Notes: generated by a model not told the origin, from the sequence alone. A DNA stretch of 19,735 bases from Gammaproteobacteria bacterium (GCA_013138755.1 WTCC01000354.1:1-19735); one strand, 5' to 3'. Positions 7,501 to 14,409 are shown, counted from the stretch's first letter. Numbers and translations: made by a program.

Positions 7501-7614
7501 CTGTTTAAAGGAGAATAGGCCGAAGATAATAACGGTGAGCGTCAACATGGTGACACCGATCGGGTGGTGAATTGACCATGCAGCAAGGCCGCCAGTGCGG
7601 AAACGTTGTTTCAT
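4504..7614 (-). CDS. RND efflux pump, inner-membrane permease subunit (AcrB/SwrC-like)
   Basis: A 1036-residue protein of the size expected for AcrB/CusA-type RND transporters (ACR_tran family), which form a proton-driven trimer in the inner membrane. The first membrane helix follows WSIHHPIG at about 15-40. Two large periplasmic loops and two six-helix bundles are evident: TM2-TM6 in about residues 350-510, and a matching set after about 870 beginning GLIVLFLSIFLVFVVMAVQYE. The helix-4 proton-relay site reads GMGLLIDSTIVMLENI, with one acidic residue (Asp418) where AcrB has two. In helix 10 the motif is GIVVNNAIVLVEQ, without the AcrB lysine. This suits SwrC- or metal-type relatives rather than classical AcrB, and the substrate is unknown. 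It begins 2 bases after the adaptor gene's stop codon, so the two form an operon. No outer-membrane factor gene is in the window. Confidence 0.93.
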   Translation of the reverse strand: MKQRFRTGGLAAWSIHHPIGVTMLTLTVIIFGLFSFKQLGINLLPHIISPEVLVRIVDQGVPASIMEDRVTRQLEEQLAITEDAIAIDSRTKEGRSAVDLSFPYGTDIDNALRDASIRLDRAKRFLPENDDAPVIYKRDPAQIPVMELIISSNTLNSVELRSWADYTFSKWFLNLPGVASTEVGGGLQREIHIIPDQEKLANIGLSLQNFSRQIKQQNTDSPGGRMFAKRQEITTRAEGRFSSLQELEQLPLQTSNIASDEINDIDDTVRVDDVAQVVDKHKDERLRIRLNKIPGIKLSIQKQPHANTVAVVDEVKHRLTNLKAQNAIPDDIEVAVVDDQSIFVRHAINNASLAAGSGALLAMIIIYLFLGSILRTLIIGTAIPIGIMVTFIIMQSLGLTLNIMTLGGLALGMGLLIDSTIVMLENITRHQSEGNTSDEDAINAAIEVNSPIVASTSTNLGALLPFLFIGGMTGMLFEELIITITSAMLASLVVAITLVPALGAKVKYKIIKDSYISMLINFIKVKYHNNSDKFLMNPAKTFIIFCLLFVFAIYQINETKRIDFPRVDEGKISISITGDPGMQLEEMDSAVDQIEDLLLQQAEVLTLFTTAGGFVFGRSEYENSNRSSITVQLTPSDQRTTTSDQWSNQIRKKIETLNLTGFKVHLRVAGVRGLHITRGSDDVSIHIRGNNLDTLRELGNQATKLLETITGLRNLTHSYEQVKEELKIHIDRERAAEFGVDASVIGEALKIALDGQIISNYIEGDRDFDIRMRLPRKNSYNPNVLQNLMVDYKNGNAIRLGDVAHVSREATASRIVRSQQQRIVEISASYDVEADQNKVLDDVMSKLTALNLPEGYVLYDNDTNKTLKEGQKTGLIVLFLSIFLVFVVMAVQYESLLNPLIIMLSIPFAATGVAIGLLINADMTISMPVWLGLIMLTGIVVNNAIVLVEQIEIEREKNDSLIESIKNAAALRLRPILMTTLTTVFGMMPLAIGLGEGSEMLQPLAFVIVWGLSFSLFVSLILVPSLYALFHRQNPA

Positions 7615-7616
7615 AA

Positions 7617-8750
7617 TTATTTGTTTTCTTTCGCAGCAGCAGGTTGTTTACTCTGTCTGTCTTCAGAGTTGGCAACCTCAACTTTTTTGCCTGTACGTAA
7701 ACCGAGAAAACCGCGACTGACAATACGGTCGCCAGCAATCAGATCAGATAATATTTCTGTTACCGAAGCAAATTGCTGACCTTGCTCAAAAAAGATTTTT
7801 TCCACAATGGTTTCGTCGCTATCATTTTCGATTACACGGTACACGTAAGCACCTTCTGGTTCATAGTGAATCGTGTGGGCTGGAACAATGAGCCGATCTG
7901 TCGCGGTTAATTCTATTTCAACACGGGAAAATTGACCGACAGTTGCACCATCGGGTACCGGTGAGAGTAATATCTCTATCGTTCCTTTGTGTGTGCTGGC
8001 ATTGATCGTCGGATGTATTCGCACCACTTTGGCGCTATATTTTTTGTCGCCAAGTGCGTCGATTATCACCGTTACTGCCTGATCTTTTTTAACCAGCGGC
8101 AGCCAGCGTTCTGCGAGACTGGCTTTTAATCGTAACGCGGTCGGGTCAATAATAGTGTGGATATGTGATTGCTGTGCCAGCATATCGCCAGGCTCATAAA
8201 AACGTTTGGTGATCAATCCGTCAATCGGCGCTTTAATGCTAGTGCGTTTGAGGCGGGTGAGCTGACGCCTCTCTTCGGCGATAGCTAGATCCAGCTCGGT
8301 GCGTGCTTTTGCGACTTCTTCTTCAGTTGAAATCTTTTTTGGCAACAGCTTTTTTACGCGTGAAAGGTCAAGTTTTGCCTGTTCTCGTGAGGCTTTGGCT
8401 TTGGCAACATCGGTTTTTAATAATTCGTTGTCTAGCTGGGTCAGTAAAGTGCCTTTTTTTACGACATCACCTTCATGATAGGGCAGTTTGGTAATACGCC
8501 CACTCTCTTCATTGTATAGGCGGATTTTTGTCACAGCTTCGAGCGTTCCGGAGACGGTCTGGGTTAAAGATACTGGTCTATTCTCGACAGTAATAACTTC
8601 GACACGATGAGTGGTCTGTTGTGTCCTGTGTGTACTGTTTTCTGTGTTACTCGTACTATCACAGGCCGGCAGGATTAAGCTGGCAAATAAGCCTGCAAAT
8701 AATGCCCTATATAAATTTATTCGGCGAGATTGTTTTTTCGTTATAATCAT
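7617..8750 (-). CDS. RND periplasmic adaptor (membrane fusion protein), lipoprotein
   Basis: The adaptor links the RND pump to an outer-membrane channel. From the ATG at 8750 it is 377 residues. A positively charged start (MIITKKQSRR) precedes a hydrophobic stretch ending in the lipobox LPAC at Cys30, so it should be a lipid-anchored periplasmic protein. Next come the biotinyl-lipoyl-like half-motifs (GRITKLPYHEGDVVKKGTLL and IKAPIDGLITKRFYEPGDML), separated by a coiled-coil hairpin rich in K, A and E (about 85-150), then beta-barrel and membrane-proximal domains. The frame extends to an ATG at 8807, but the 19 extra residues would bury the signal peptide and overlap the divergent gene's start, so I prefer 8750. 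It ends with a charged RQSKQPAAAKENK tail and is coupled to the pump gene (2-base gap). Confidence 0.92.
   Translation of the reverse strand: MIITKKQSRRINLYRALFAGLFASLILPACDSTSNTENSTHRTQQTTHRVEVITVENRPVSLTQTVSGTLEAVTKIRLYNEESGRITKLPYHEGDVVKKGTLLTQLDNELLKTDVAKAKASREQAKLDLSRVKKLLPKKISTEEEVAKARTELDLAIAEERRQLTRLKRTSIKAPIDGLITKRFYEPGDMLAQQSHIHTIIDPTALRLKASLAERWLPLVKKDQAVTVIIDALGDKKYSAKVVRIHPTINASTHKGTIEILLSPVPDGATVGQFSRVEIELTATDRLIVPAHTIHYEPEGAYVYRVIENDSDETIVEKIFFEQGQQFASVTEILSDLIAGDRIVSRGFLGLRTGKKVEVANSEDRQSKQPAAAKENK
8742..8747 (+). promoter_or_regulatory. Candidate -10 element for the ABC exporter gene
   Basis: A perfect TATAAT lies 58 bases before the ABC exporter start and touches the first codon of the divergent adaptor gene (8748-8750). 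No convincing -35 box is found at 16-18 bases, so this is a tentative call. If it is real, the exporter transcript starts inside the adaptor coding region's edge and the two divergent units share a gap of only 55 bases. Confidence 0.35.
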
Positions 8751-8805
8751 GCACCGGACTTTAACCCAAACGGCTGTAAAACTACACCAGAGAAAGCTAT
8801 TCAGC

Positions 8806-10608
8806 ATGATGCATCGGCCAACAAGTAAACCTCACGGTAATCGCAAGGATTTTCAAAATATCAAACGTTTATTTCCCTATATCTGGGATTTTAAGGGTCG
8901 TGTATTTATTGCTCTATGCTGCCTTATCCTTTCCAAGATCGCTATTGTTGGTATGCCGCTGGCATTAAAAGAAATCGTCGATGGCCTGGACAGTAAACAA
9001 TTATTAGATAATGCGACTCTTGCTCTGCCGCTGGTGCTATTGCTGATATATGGCGCTTTGCGTTTAATCGCCAGCCTTTTTAATGAACTGCGTGATGCAA
9101 TCTTTTCTCGCGTACGCTATCACGCGATGCGCGGTATCTCGTTGCGTGTCCTCAAACACCTGTATTCGTTATCTCTGTCATATCACCTCGACAGGAAAAC
9201 GGGTGGCATCACGCGTGATCTTGAACGAGGTACCAACAGTTTAAGTTCTATATTGAACTACCTGGTCTTTAATATTTTCCCCACCGCGGCAGAATTTACC
9301 TTTGTCGCCATCATCTTGTTGAGTAAATACGAAGCACACTTTGCAATCATTACATTTACAACCGTTGTAATTTACATCGCATTTACTTTACTGGTGACAA
9401 ACTGGCGTATGCATTATCGGCACGAGATGAATGCGCATGAATCCAGAGCAAACAGTTATGCTGTCGATGGCATGCTGAATTATGAAACGATTAAATATTT
9501 CACCAACGAAGAGTACGAATTAAAAAAATATGATGAAACTCTCGATCAATGGGAAGGCGCTGCGGTAAGAAGCCAGACCTCGATGTCGTTACTTAATTTC
9601 GGCCAGGGCGCTGTCATTGCTATCGGCGTGACACTGATGATGATATTTGCCGCACAGGGTGTGGTCGATGGTGTGATGACTTTAGGTGATCTGGTGCTGG
9701 TCAATGCCATGATGCTGCAATTGTTTATCCCGCTAAATTTTCTTGGCATCATATACCGTGCTCTAAAATATTCACTGGCGGATATGGATATGATGCTCAA
9801 GTTGCTGGATACGGAAAGACAGGTGAAAGATATTGATGGTGCAGAGGAATTGAAAGTCAGTGATGCCGTAATCCGTTTTGAAAATGTCAGTTTTGATTAC
9901 AGCAGAGATAGAAAAATCCTTGATGATGTAAGTTTTGATATTCCGCATGGTCATAAAGTGGCAGTCGTCGGTCCGTCAGGTGCGGGTAAGTCGACACTGG
10001 CTCGTCTGTTGTTTCGTTTCTATGATGTGGACTCAGGCAATATTTCAATCGATGATCAGAACATAAACTCTGTTACACAACGAAGCCTGCGTGACAATAT
10101 CGGTATCGTGCCACAGGACACGGTATTGTTTAACGACACCATCGAACACAATATACGTTATGCAAATCTGGACGCTAGCGATGAAGAAATCAAAAGGGCA
10201 GCGCAGCATGCCAATATCCATGACTTTATTACCAGTCTGCCCGATGCTTATCAGACAGTCGTTGGTGAGCGCGGACTAAAACTATCCGGTGGGGAAAAAC
10301 AGCGGGTGGCGATCGCACGCGTAATCCTGAAGAATCCTCGCATCCTGGTGTTTGATGAAGCGACATCATCACTGGATTCGCATTCGGAACAGTTGATACT
10401 TGAATCATTAAAACAGGTTGCAGAGAAACACACCACCTTAGTTATTGCGCATCGCCTATCGACGATCATCGATGCAGATAATATTATCGTTTTAGATAAG
10501 GGCGCTGTAGTAGAGGAAGGTACTCACCAGCAGTTATTAGATAAACAAGGTTTATATGCGCATCTATGGAAGTTGCAACAAGAAGAAGAAAATGAGGTGG
10601 CCGTTTAA
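8806..10608 (+). CDS. ATM1-type ABC exporter (fused permease and ATPase)
   Basis: A half-transporter of about 600 residues with an N-terminal six-helix exporter domain (about 35-325) and a C-terminal ATPase. The ATPase motifs are complete: Walker A GPSGAGKST (389-397), signature LSGGEKQR (493-500), Walker B ILVFDEATSS (Asp517, Glu518) and the switch histidine in VIAHRLSTI (His549). The coupling segment GMLNYETIKYFTNEEYE is the hallmark of the ATM1/ABCB7/HMT1 group, which exports glutathione-linked sulfur, Fe-S related or metal-thiol compounds. I infer the same here. The open frame begins at 8611, but that would overlap the divergent adaptor's signal peptide. The ATG at 8806 (or the next codon, 8809) is preceded by AGAGAAAG at a good distance, so I use it. 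The S4-domain gene follows after 2 bases. Confidence 0.92.
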   Translation: MMHRPTSKPHGNRKDFQNIKRLFPYIWDFKGRVFIALCCLILSKIAIVGMPLALKEIVDGLDSKQLLDNATLALPLVLLLIYGALRLIASLFNELRDAIFSRVRYHAMRGISLRVLKHLYSLSLSYHLDRKTGGITRDLERGTNSLSSILNYLVFNIFPTAAEFTFVAIILLSKYEAHFAIITFTTVVIYIAFTLLVTNWRMHYRHEMNAHESRANSYAVDGMLNYETIKYFTNEEYELKKYDETLDQWEGAAVRSQTSMSLLNFGQGAVIAIGVTLMMIFAAQGVVDGVMTLGDLVLVNAMMLQLFIPLNFLGIIYRALKYSLADMDMMLKLLDTERQVKDIDGAEELKVSDAVIRFENVSFDYSRDRKILDDVSFDIPHGHKVAVVGPSGAGKSTLARLLFRFYDVDSGNISIDDQNINSVTQRSLRDNIGIVPQDTVLFNDTIEHNIRYANLDASDEEIKRAAQHANIHDFITSLPDAYQTVVGERGLKLSGGEKQRVAIARVILKNPRILVFDEATSSLDSHSEQLILESLKQVAEKHTTLVIAHRLSTIIDADNIIVLDKGAVVEEGTHQQLLDKQGLYAHLWKLQQEEENEVAV

Positions 10609-10610
10609 TT

Positions 10611-10826
10611 ATGCGTGACGTCATATTAAAATTTGAACCTGTCGAGCTTTATAAAATATTGAAATTTGAAAGCATGGCACCGAGTGGCGGTGTCGCGAAG
10701 CTGGCCATTGAATCAGGTGATGTTATCGTTAACGGTGCTGTCGAAACACGTAAGCGTAAAAAAATCATTGCGGGTGATATAATTGAATTTAATGGTGAAA
10801 CAATACGCCTGATTTTGCAAGTTTAA
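10611..10826 (+). CDS. ybcJ: YbcJ-like S4-domain RNA-binding protein
   Basis: A 71-residue protein that is essentially one S4 RNA-binding domain. It matches E. coli YbcJ along its length: VELYKILKFE (compare VELCDLLKLE), SGGVAKLAIESGDVIVNGAV, then ETRKRKKIIAGD followed by a short beta strand. The basic ETRKRKK patch is the likely RNA-contact surface. Its cellular role is not well defined; family members are thought to bind structured RNA or the ribosome. It starts 2 bases after the ABC exporter stop and is therefore probably co-translated with it. It ends 10 bases before a convergent gene, with no obvious hairpin between. Confidence 0.92.
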   Translation: MRDVILKFEPVELYKILKFESMAPSGGVAKLAIESGDVIVNGAVETRKRKKIIAGDIIEFNGETIRLILQV

Positions 10827-10836
10827 CTTCACAGGC

Positions 10837-11211
10837 TTAATTATTAAGAGCACCTTCATCAACCCAATCCCGTATTGTTTCGACTTCTTTTTGCGTGATC
10901 TCTTCATTTTCAGCGTCATGTAAAATCTTCTGTAAGTTGCCAGCTCGTCCTTCTACCAGCTTATTGAGTATGCTGCGACGACTGTCGCCGACGATGACTA
11001 CAGGGCCGTAAATAGTGCCTTTCATCAATGAATGATAGGTGCTCATATCCAGTCCGGTTTTCTGATAGCCGTAACCATAAGGCGCTATGTGGCAACCGTT
11101 GCAGTTACTATCGAGGATAGGGTGGATGTCTTCTTTGTAACTTACTTGTTGTAAGGCGCAGGCTGGTAAAGCAGATACTATAGATAGGATGATTATATTT
11201 CTTTGCCACAT
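10837..11211 (-). CDS. Small mono-heme cytochrome c domain protein, exported
   Basis: A 124-residue protein with a signal peptide (MWQRNIIILSIVSALPACAL; cleavage after ACA, or a lipobox-like LPAC giving a lipid anchor at Cys18) and one heme-binding CNGCH motif at 37-41. The pattern 'DIHPILDSNCNGCH...TGLDMSTYHSLMKG...VIVGDSRRSIL' is that of the single-heme cytochrome c domains found in planctomycete-type cytochromes (PSCyt1-like) and many short proteobacterial proteins. A methionine in the DMSTYHSLM region could be the second heme ligand. The frame extends upstream to 11262. I chose the ATG at 11211 because it gives a clean signal peptide and overlaps the previous gene's stop as TAATG, a classic coupling arrangement. 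It probably acts in periplasmic electron transfer with the SRPBCC protein encoded just upstream, but the partner reaction is unknown. Confidence 0.82.
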   Translation of the reverse strand: MWQRNIIILSIVSALPACALQQVSYKEDIHPILDSNCNGCHIAPYGYGYQKTGLDMSTYHSLMKGTIYGPVVIVGDSRRSILNKLVEGRAGNLQKILHDAENEEITQKEVETIRDWVDEGALNN

Positions 11212-11214
11212 TAC
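11207..11214 (-). promoter_or_regulatory. TAATG stop-start overlap coupling two genes
   Basis: On the minus strand the stop TAA of the SRPBCC gene and the ATG of the cytochrome gene share one base (TAATG). This decides the cytochrome start and suggests re-initiation by the same ribosomes, keeping the two products near equal amounts. Confidence 0.7.
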
Positions 11215-11912
11215 GGCAGGCTGGCATTTGTGGTATTGCTGCATGCTGTTCCATCTTCGCATCGCTGATTTTTGGTAAATTTATAATCATCATTCCACTC
11301 CCTTCTCTCATTGATCCTTGCGATGTGTTGTATTCGTTCGAAGGTGGTACTGAATTGTTCTCGTAGATTTTTAATCACTATATGTGTTCCCAGTAGTGGT
11401 GGGATGAAAAAATCAGGTTCTAAAGTTGCCCGATAGCTGAGGCGTGCTGTCTGTCCTGTGGGGGTAATCTCCCATAGAGCTTCACCAGAACGAAAATCAC
11501 TTTTTTCCGGTATTATTCTGGTATTGATATTACCTGATGCAAGGATACTGACTTCTTCTACCCGGGTAACTTCTCTACAAAATAAAGTTGTGCAGCACAA
11601 TACTGTGGTTTCAACCTGTGCTTTATTATCGGCAGTAGGTGGCAATATTTTGCTAGCGACGATAGAGTCACTGAGGCGATATATGTGTATGTAGTCGGTC
11701 AGCACATGCCTAATGTAGTCTGCACCAGCAGCTATATCTGATGTTACGCTGATGTGATAGATGCCGTTTTCTTCATAGACGTCGACATCATCAAGAAAAC
11801 TGCCGGCAATGCTATAGTGTGAATACAAAAAGAGTGTGAAGGCGAGTAGAAAAGATCTAAGCACCTGATTGATATACAAGTCTGGCCCGAAACAACTGTA
11901 CATACAGGACAT
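11211..11912 (-). CDS. Exported START/SRPBCC-like domain protein
   Basis: A protein of about 233 residues with an N-terminal hydrophobic segment (VLRSFLLAFTLFLYSHYSIAG) that should direct export. The mature part has an SRPBCC (START/polyketide-cyclase-like) character: a helix-grip pattern DYIRHVLTDYIHIYRLSDSI, a mid-region ALWEITPTGQTARLSYRATLEPDF typical of strand pairs in this fold, and a closing amphipathic helix (IKNLREQFSTTFERIQHIA). Such domains bind hydrophobic ligands such as lipids, sterols or carotenoid-like molecules. A distinctive TTVLCCTTLFCREVTRVEE strand carries three cysteines. The frame opens at an ATG at 11933. I prefer the ATG at 11912 because a run of seven G residues lies 5 bases upstream as a ribosome site. 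It overlaps the cytochrome gene by one base. Function unknown; family assignment is from pattern only. Confidence 0.72.
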   Translation of the reverse strand: MSCMYSCFGPDLYINQVLRSFLLAFTLFLYSHYSIAGSFLDDVDVYEENGIYHISVTSDIAAGADYIRHVLTDYIHIYRLSDSIVASKILPPTADNKAQVETTVLCCTTLFCREVTRVEEVSILASGNINTRIIPEKSDFRSGEALWEITPTGQTARLSYRATLEPDFFIPPLLGTHIVIKNLREQFSTTFERIQHIARINERREWNDDYKFTKNQRCEDGTACSNTTNASLP

Positions 11913-12008
11913 TCTAGCCCCCCCATTTTGCATGTAGCGCGATCAGGTCAACGTCCACCCTGCCTAATCGTGTACAGCCACAGTAGGATAATTATAAGGA
12001 GAAAAGGT

Positions 12009-12341
12009 ATGGAATCAATCCAATACGGATAGAAAGATTCTATTAAAACTTTTGTACTATTAACTCGTTTTATAATGGCAGCTTAAGATCTTGATTTGAT
12101 AACGGATCAAAATGGCGTGCCAGCACTCTGTGCTTAGGAAGAACGGATAAGGATAACCGTCTATGAGGATATCGCTGATACAGACTGGCGTCTGATTAAT
12201 CTGCCTGATGCCGATTTCGAAAAAGAATATCTATATGGTTTATGGAAAGAGGTGGTTATTATTTTAGTTATTGTGACCTTGGCAATGTTTTTGTTGGTTC
12301 TTGTTCTAATAAAGATCTCAGGCAAAAGAGTGATTGAATAA
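12009..12341 (+). pseudogene. Decayed membrane-sensor-like gene with three in-frame stops
   Basis: A strong ribosome site (AAGGAG, 11997-12002) precedes an ATG at 12009. The frame then meets stops at 12030 (TAG), 12084 (TAA) and 12135 (TAG), yet stays protein-like to the TAA at 12339-12341. The segments read DLDLITDQNGVPALCA, then EERIRITVYEDIADTDWRLI, NLPDADFEKEYLYGLWKE and a clear transmembrane helix (VVIILVIVTLAMFLLVLVLI) with a basic end. A strand-rich part closing in 'DTDWRLINLPD', followed by a helix, resembles the end of an extracellular Cache-like sensor domain before its membrane helix. The kinase or cyclase part expected after such a helix is absent. I read this as a truncated, mutated remnant. 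The minus-strand frame at 12161-12478 is its shadow. The rest of the gap up to 12494 holds nothing I can name. Confidence 0.5.
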
Positions 12342-12397
12342 GTGCTTGATAAAACTCTGCGTCTGTTACTTAAAAAGACCTCCTTGTCATTATCATG

Positions 12398-12412
12398 CTG
12401 AATCCGATTCAG
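12398..12412. other. 15-base palindrome CTGAATCCGATTCAG
   Basis: Two 7-base arms (CTGAATC and GATTCAG) flank a single central base in the non-coding stretch between the decayed frame and the end of dbpA. It is the size of an operator for a dimeric regulator, but there is no gene start beside it and no T-tract to make it a terminator. The surrounding sequence carries TATCATGC and AATCATGC on the two sides. Confidence 0.3.
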
Positions 12413-12494
12413 GTAAGTAATCATGCTACCAATAAATATTGGCATAGAAAAACATCTGTAATTGACTAACTGCGCCAATTCATTGACCGTTTCG

Positions 12495-13886
12495 TTAGTT
12501 GTTGCGTAATAATCTGGCTCTAAAGGAGCGTCCCTTTAGTTTTCCTTCACTGAGTTTTTTAAGTGCAGCCTTTGCGCTACCTGTCATGACGGCAACATAG
12601 GCTCGGTTGTCAAAGATGTTGATTTTGCCAACCTGTTTACCTTCGATACCGGTTTTTCCTGTTAATGCCCCCAGTATGTCTCCAGGCCTAACTTTTTGTT
12701 TTTTTCCGCCATCAATTAGTATCGTTGTCATCCGCGCCTGATCAGGCATTTCACGTAATAAACTGACGGGTGGAAGTTTTTCACCTTCTATCGTTCTATC
12801 TAAATAATCACCAAGTAAAGATACTTTATAGCTTTCTTTGTCACTGTAAAAAGAACAGGCAATGCCTTTATTACCCGATCTGCCGGTGCGACCTATCCTA
12901 TGTATATGAACCTCTGTATCACGGGCTATATGATAGTTGATGACAAGATCGATTGAGTCAATATCCAGGCCACGCGATGCTACATCGGTAGCTATCAGCA
13001 CAGAGATGCTTTTATTGGAGAATTGTAAAAGTGTTTGATCCCGGTCTCTTTGCTCGAGGTCTCCATGTAGAGCAAGGACGCTAAAGCCATGATCAGAAAG
13101 CTCACCCGCGACCTCCTGAACTTCTTTTTTGGTGTTGCAGAACACGATGGTAGATTCTGGACGATGTTGCAGCAGTAACAAGCGTAATGCGACTAATCGT
13201 TGGCCATCTTCTTTGACTTCATAGAAATGCTGTCTGATGACACTGTCATCGTGTGTCGTTGTTACCTGTAACACTACAGGGTCAATCATGATGTGCTTTG
13301 CGATGGACTTTATCTGCGCAGGGAAGGTTGCACTGAACAGTAATGTCTGACGTTCTCGTGGGGACTGTTCAATGATATTTTCTATAGCAGATTGAAAGCC
13401 CATCTCCAGCATGCGGTCTGCCTCGTCGAGGATAAAGGTTTCCAGGTTGTCTAATTTCACGGTACCTCTGCCCAGGTGATCCTCAATCCGACCGGGTGTG
13501 CCAACGATAATGTGCGCGCCGTGTTCTAGTGAATCTGCTTGAGGTCTAAAGGGTGTGCCGCCACATAACGTTAAAACTTTAATGTTGCTGATGGCCCGTG
13601 CCAGTCTGCGAATTTCTTTAGTGACCTGGTCGGCTAATTCTCGTGTTGGACAGAGGACTAATGATTGTGTCTGAAAGCGCCTGACATCAATTTTGTTCAA
13701 CAAACCGAGACCAAAAGCGGCCGTTTTTCCAGAACCGGTTTTACCTTGTGCGATGACATCTTTACCTTTCAGGATGTAAGGCAGGCTCTCTGCCTGTATC
13801 GGAGTCATCGTCTTATAACCAAGTGTATCCAGATTTTTCAGTAAAGAATCATGGAGCTCTAGTGAGGAAAAGGCTGTTTGTTTCAA
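12495..13886 (-). CDS. dbpA: DEAD-box RNA helicase DbpA
   Basis: An ATP-dependent RNA helicase that assists 50S subunit assembly by acting at 23S rRNA helix 92. All core motifs are present (numbered from the longest frame): Q-motif region YKTMTPIQ, motif I GKTGSGKT (55-62), PTRELA (87-92), GTPGR (136-140), DEAD (161-164), SAT (192-194), ATDVASRGLD and HRIGRTGR. The final 75 or so residues (KVRPGDILGALTG, IGKI/F-like KINIFDNRAYVAV, GRSFRARLL) are the DbpA-specific RNA-binding domain, which separates it from RhlE, SrmB or CsdA. No ATG opens the frame: TTG codons occur at 13907 and 13886. I prefer 13886 because GGA lies 8 bases upstream and the protein then begins MKQTAFSSL, like E. coli MTAFSTL. 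It lies downstream of csp on the same strand, beyond a terminator. Confidence 0.95.
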   Translation of the reverse strand: MKQTAFSSLELHDSLLKNLDTLGYKTMTPIQAESLPYILKGKDVIAQGKTGSGKTAAFGLGLLNKIDVRRFQTQSLVLCPTRELADQVTKEIRRLARAISNIKVLTLCGGTPFRPQADSLEHGAHIIVGTPGRIEDHLGRGTVKLDNLETFILDEADRMLEMGFQSAIENIIEQSPRERQTLLFSATFPAQIKSIAKHIMIDPVVLQVTTTHDDSVIRQHFYEVKEDGQRLVALRLLLLQHRPESTIVFCNTKKEVQEVAGELSDHGFSVLALHGDLEQRDRDQTLLQFSNKSISVLIATDVASRGLDIDSIDLVINYHIARDTEVHIHRIGRTGRSGNKGIACSFYSDKESYKVSLLGDYLDRTIEGEKLPPVSLLREMPDQARMTTILIDGGKKQKVRPGDILGALTGKTGIEGKQVGKINIFDNRAYVAVMTGSAKAALKKLSEGKLKGRSFRARLLRNN

Positions 13887-13933
13887 AGTGTTTGTCCGGT
13901 CAATCAAAGTTTAGTATTCAAGTTTAACAGGCG

Positions 13934-13966
13934 AAAAAAAACCTCGGTAGAACGAGGTCTTTTTTC
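13934..13966 (-). terminator. Terminator after the cold-shock gene (likely bidirectional)
   Basis: A 6-base-pair GC-rich stem (13941-13946 ACCTCG with 13953-13958 CGAGGT) is flanked by seven A residues on one side and CTTTTTT on the other. Read on the minus strand, the hairpin is followed by a long T run, which suits termination of csp transcription. The A/T flanks can also pair. It lies only a few dozen bases before dbpA on the same strand. Confidence 0.8.
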
Positions 13967-13984
13967 GAAATGTCTATCGAGGTT

Positions 13985-14188
13985 TTACTTAGCTACAACG
14001 TTGCTAGCCTGCAGACCCTTTGGACCGTTCTCTACTTCAAATGTTACAGCTTGCCCTTCATTAAGGGTTTTAAAGCCGTCGCCTTGAATTGCGTTGAAAT
14101 GAACGAATACGTCTGCACCGCCATCATCCTGAGAAATAAATCCAAAACCTTTGGATTCGTTAAACCACTTTACTGTACCTGTAGCCAT
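13985..14188 (-). CDS. Cold-shock protein, CspA family
   Basis: A 67-residue single cold-shock domain that binds single-stranded RNA and DNA and prevents RNA structure. The start [18 protein letters not shown] contains RNP1 (KGFGFI), and RNP2 is VFVHF near residues 27-31. The tail [11 protein letters not shown] is typical. Length and sequence match CspA-type proteins closely. The start has AGGTAA upstream at a suitable distance, and a promoter is visible at 14243-14270, giving a 5' leader of about 50 bases. That is shorter than the approximately 160-base leader of E. coli cspA, so a full thermosensing leader is not evident. Confidence 0.97.
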   Translation of the reverse strand: MATGTVKWFNESKGFGFISQDDGGADVFVHFNAIQGDGFKTLNEGQAVTFEVENGPKGLQASNVVAK

Positions 14189-14242
14189 ATAAGTATTACC
14201 TGATATAAATTAATTAGTTACTAACAGGCATAGCCTACCAGT

Positions 14243-14270
14243 TTCATAACAAAAAGGGGAGTGTAGTCAA
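14243..14270 (-). promoter_or_regulatory. Promoter of the cold-shock gene
   Basis: On the minus strand, TTGACT (14265-14270) and TATGAA (14243-14248) are separated by 16 bases. TGT immediately before the second hexamer forms an extended -10 element (TGTTATGAA). The spacing and the extended -10 make this the best promoter candidate in the window. Transcription would start about 50 bases before the csp ATG. Confidence 0.6.
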
Positions 14271-14383
14271 AATTAAATTCTGTAGCCTAATCTTAGCAAT
14301 AATCTATATTGAAGCAGCTGTTTGAAGCATAAGTACAGTTGAATTAAACTAAGCTTATAGAAATAAGCAATACAAGTAGTATC

Positions 14384-14409
14384 AGTTATTAAGATAAGTT
14401 ATTAAGATA
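14384..14409. repeat. Tandem 13-base repeat upstream of the YebC/YeeN gene
   Basis: AGTTATTAAGATA occurs twice in perfect tandem (14384-14396 and 14397-14409), followed by an A/T-rich run, 38 bases before the start codon of the YebC-family gene. One helical turn is about 10.5 bases, so the 13-base period does not put both copies on the same face. It may be simple slippage in AT-rich leader DNA or a paired binding site. Confidence 0.6.

Noticed and set aside
8611..8805. 65-residue N-terminal extension of the ABC exporter frame
   Set aside because: It runs antisense through the adaptor lipoprotein signal peptide and has no ribosome site; the ATG at 8806 has a purine-rich site and gives a normal family length.
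12161..12478. 105-residue minus-strand frame
   Set aside because: Its composition looks random and it is the reverse of the sensor-like frame on the plus strand; no ribosome site was seen.
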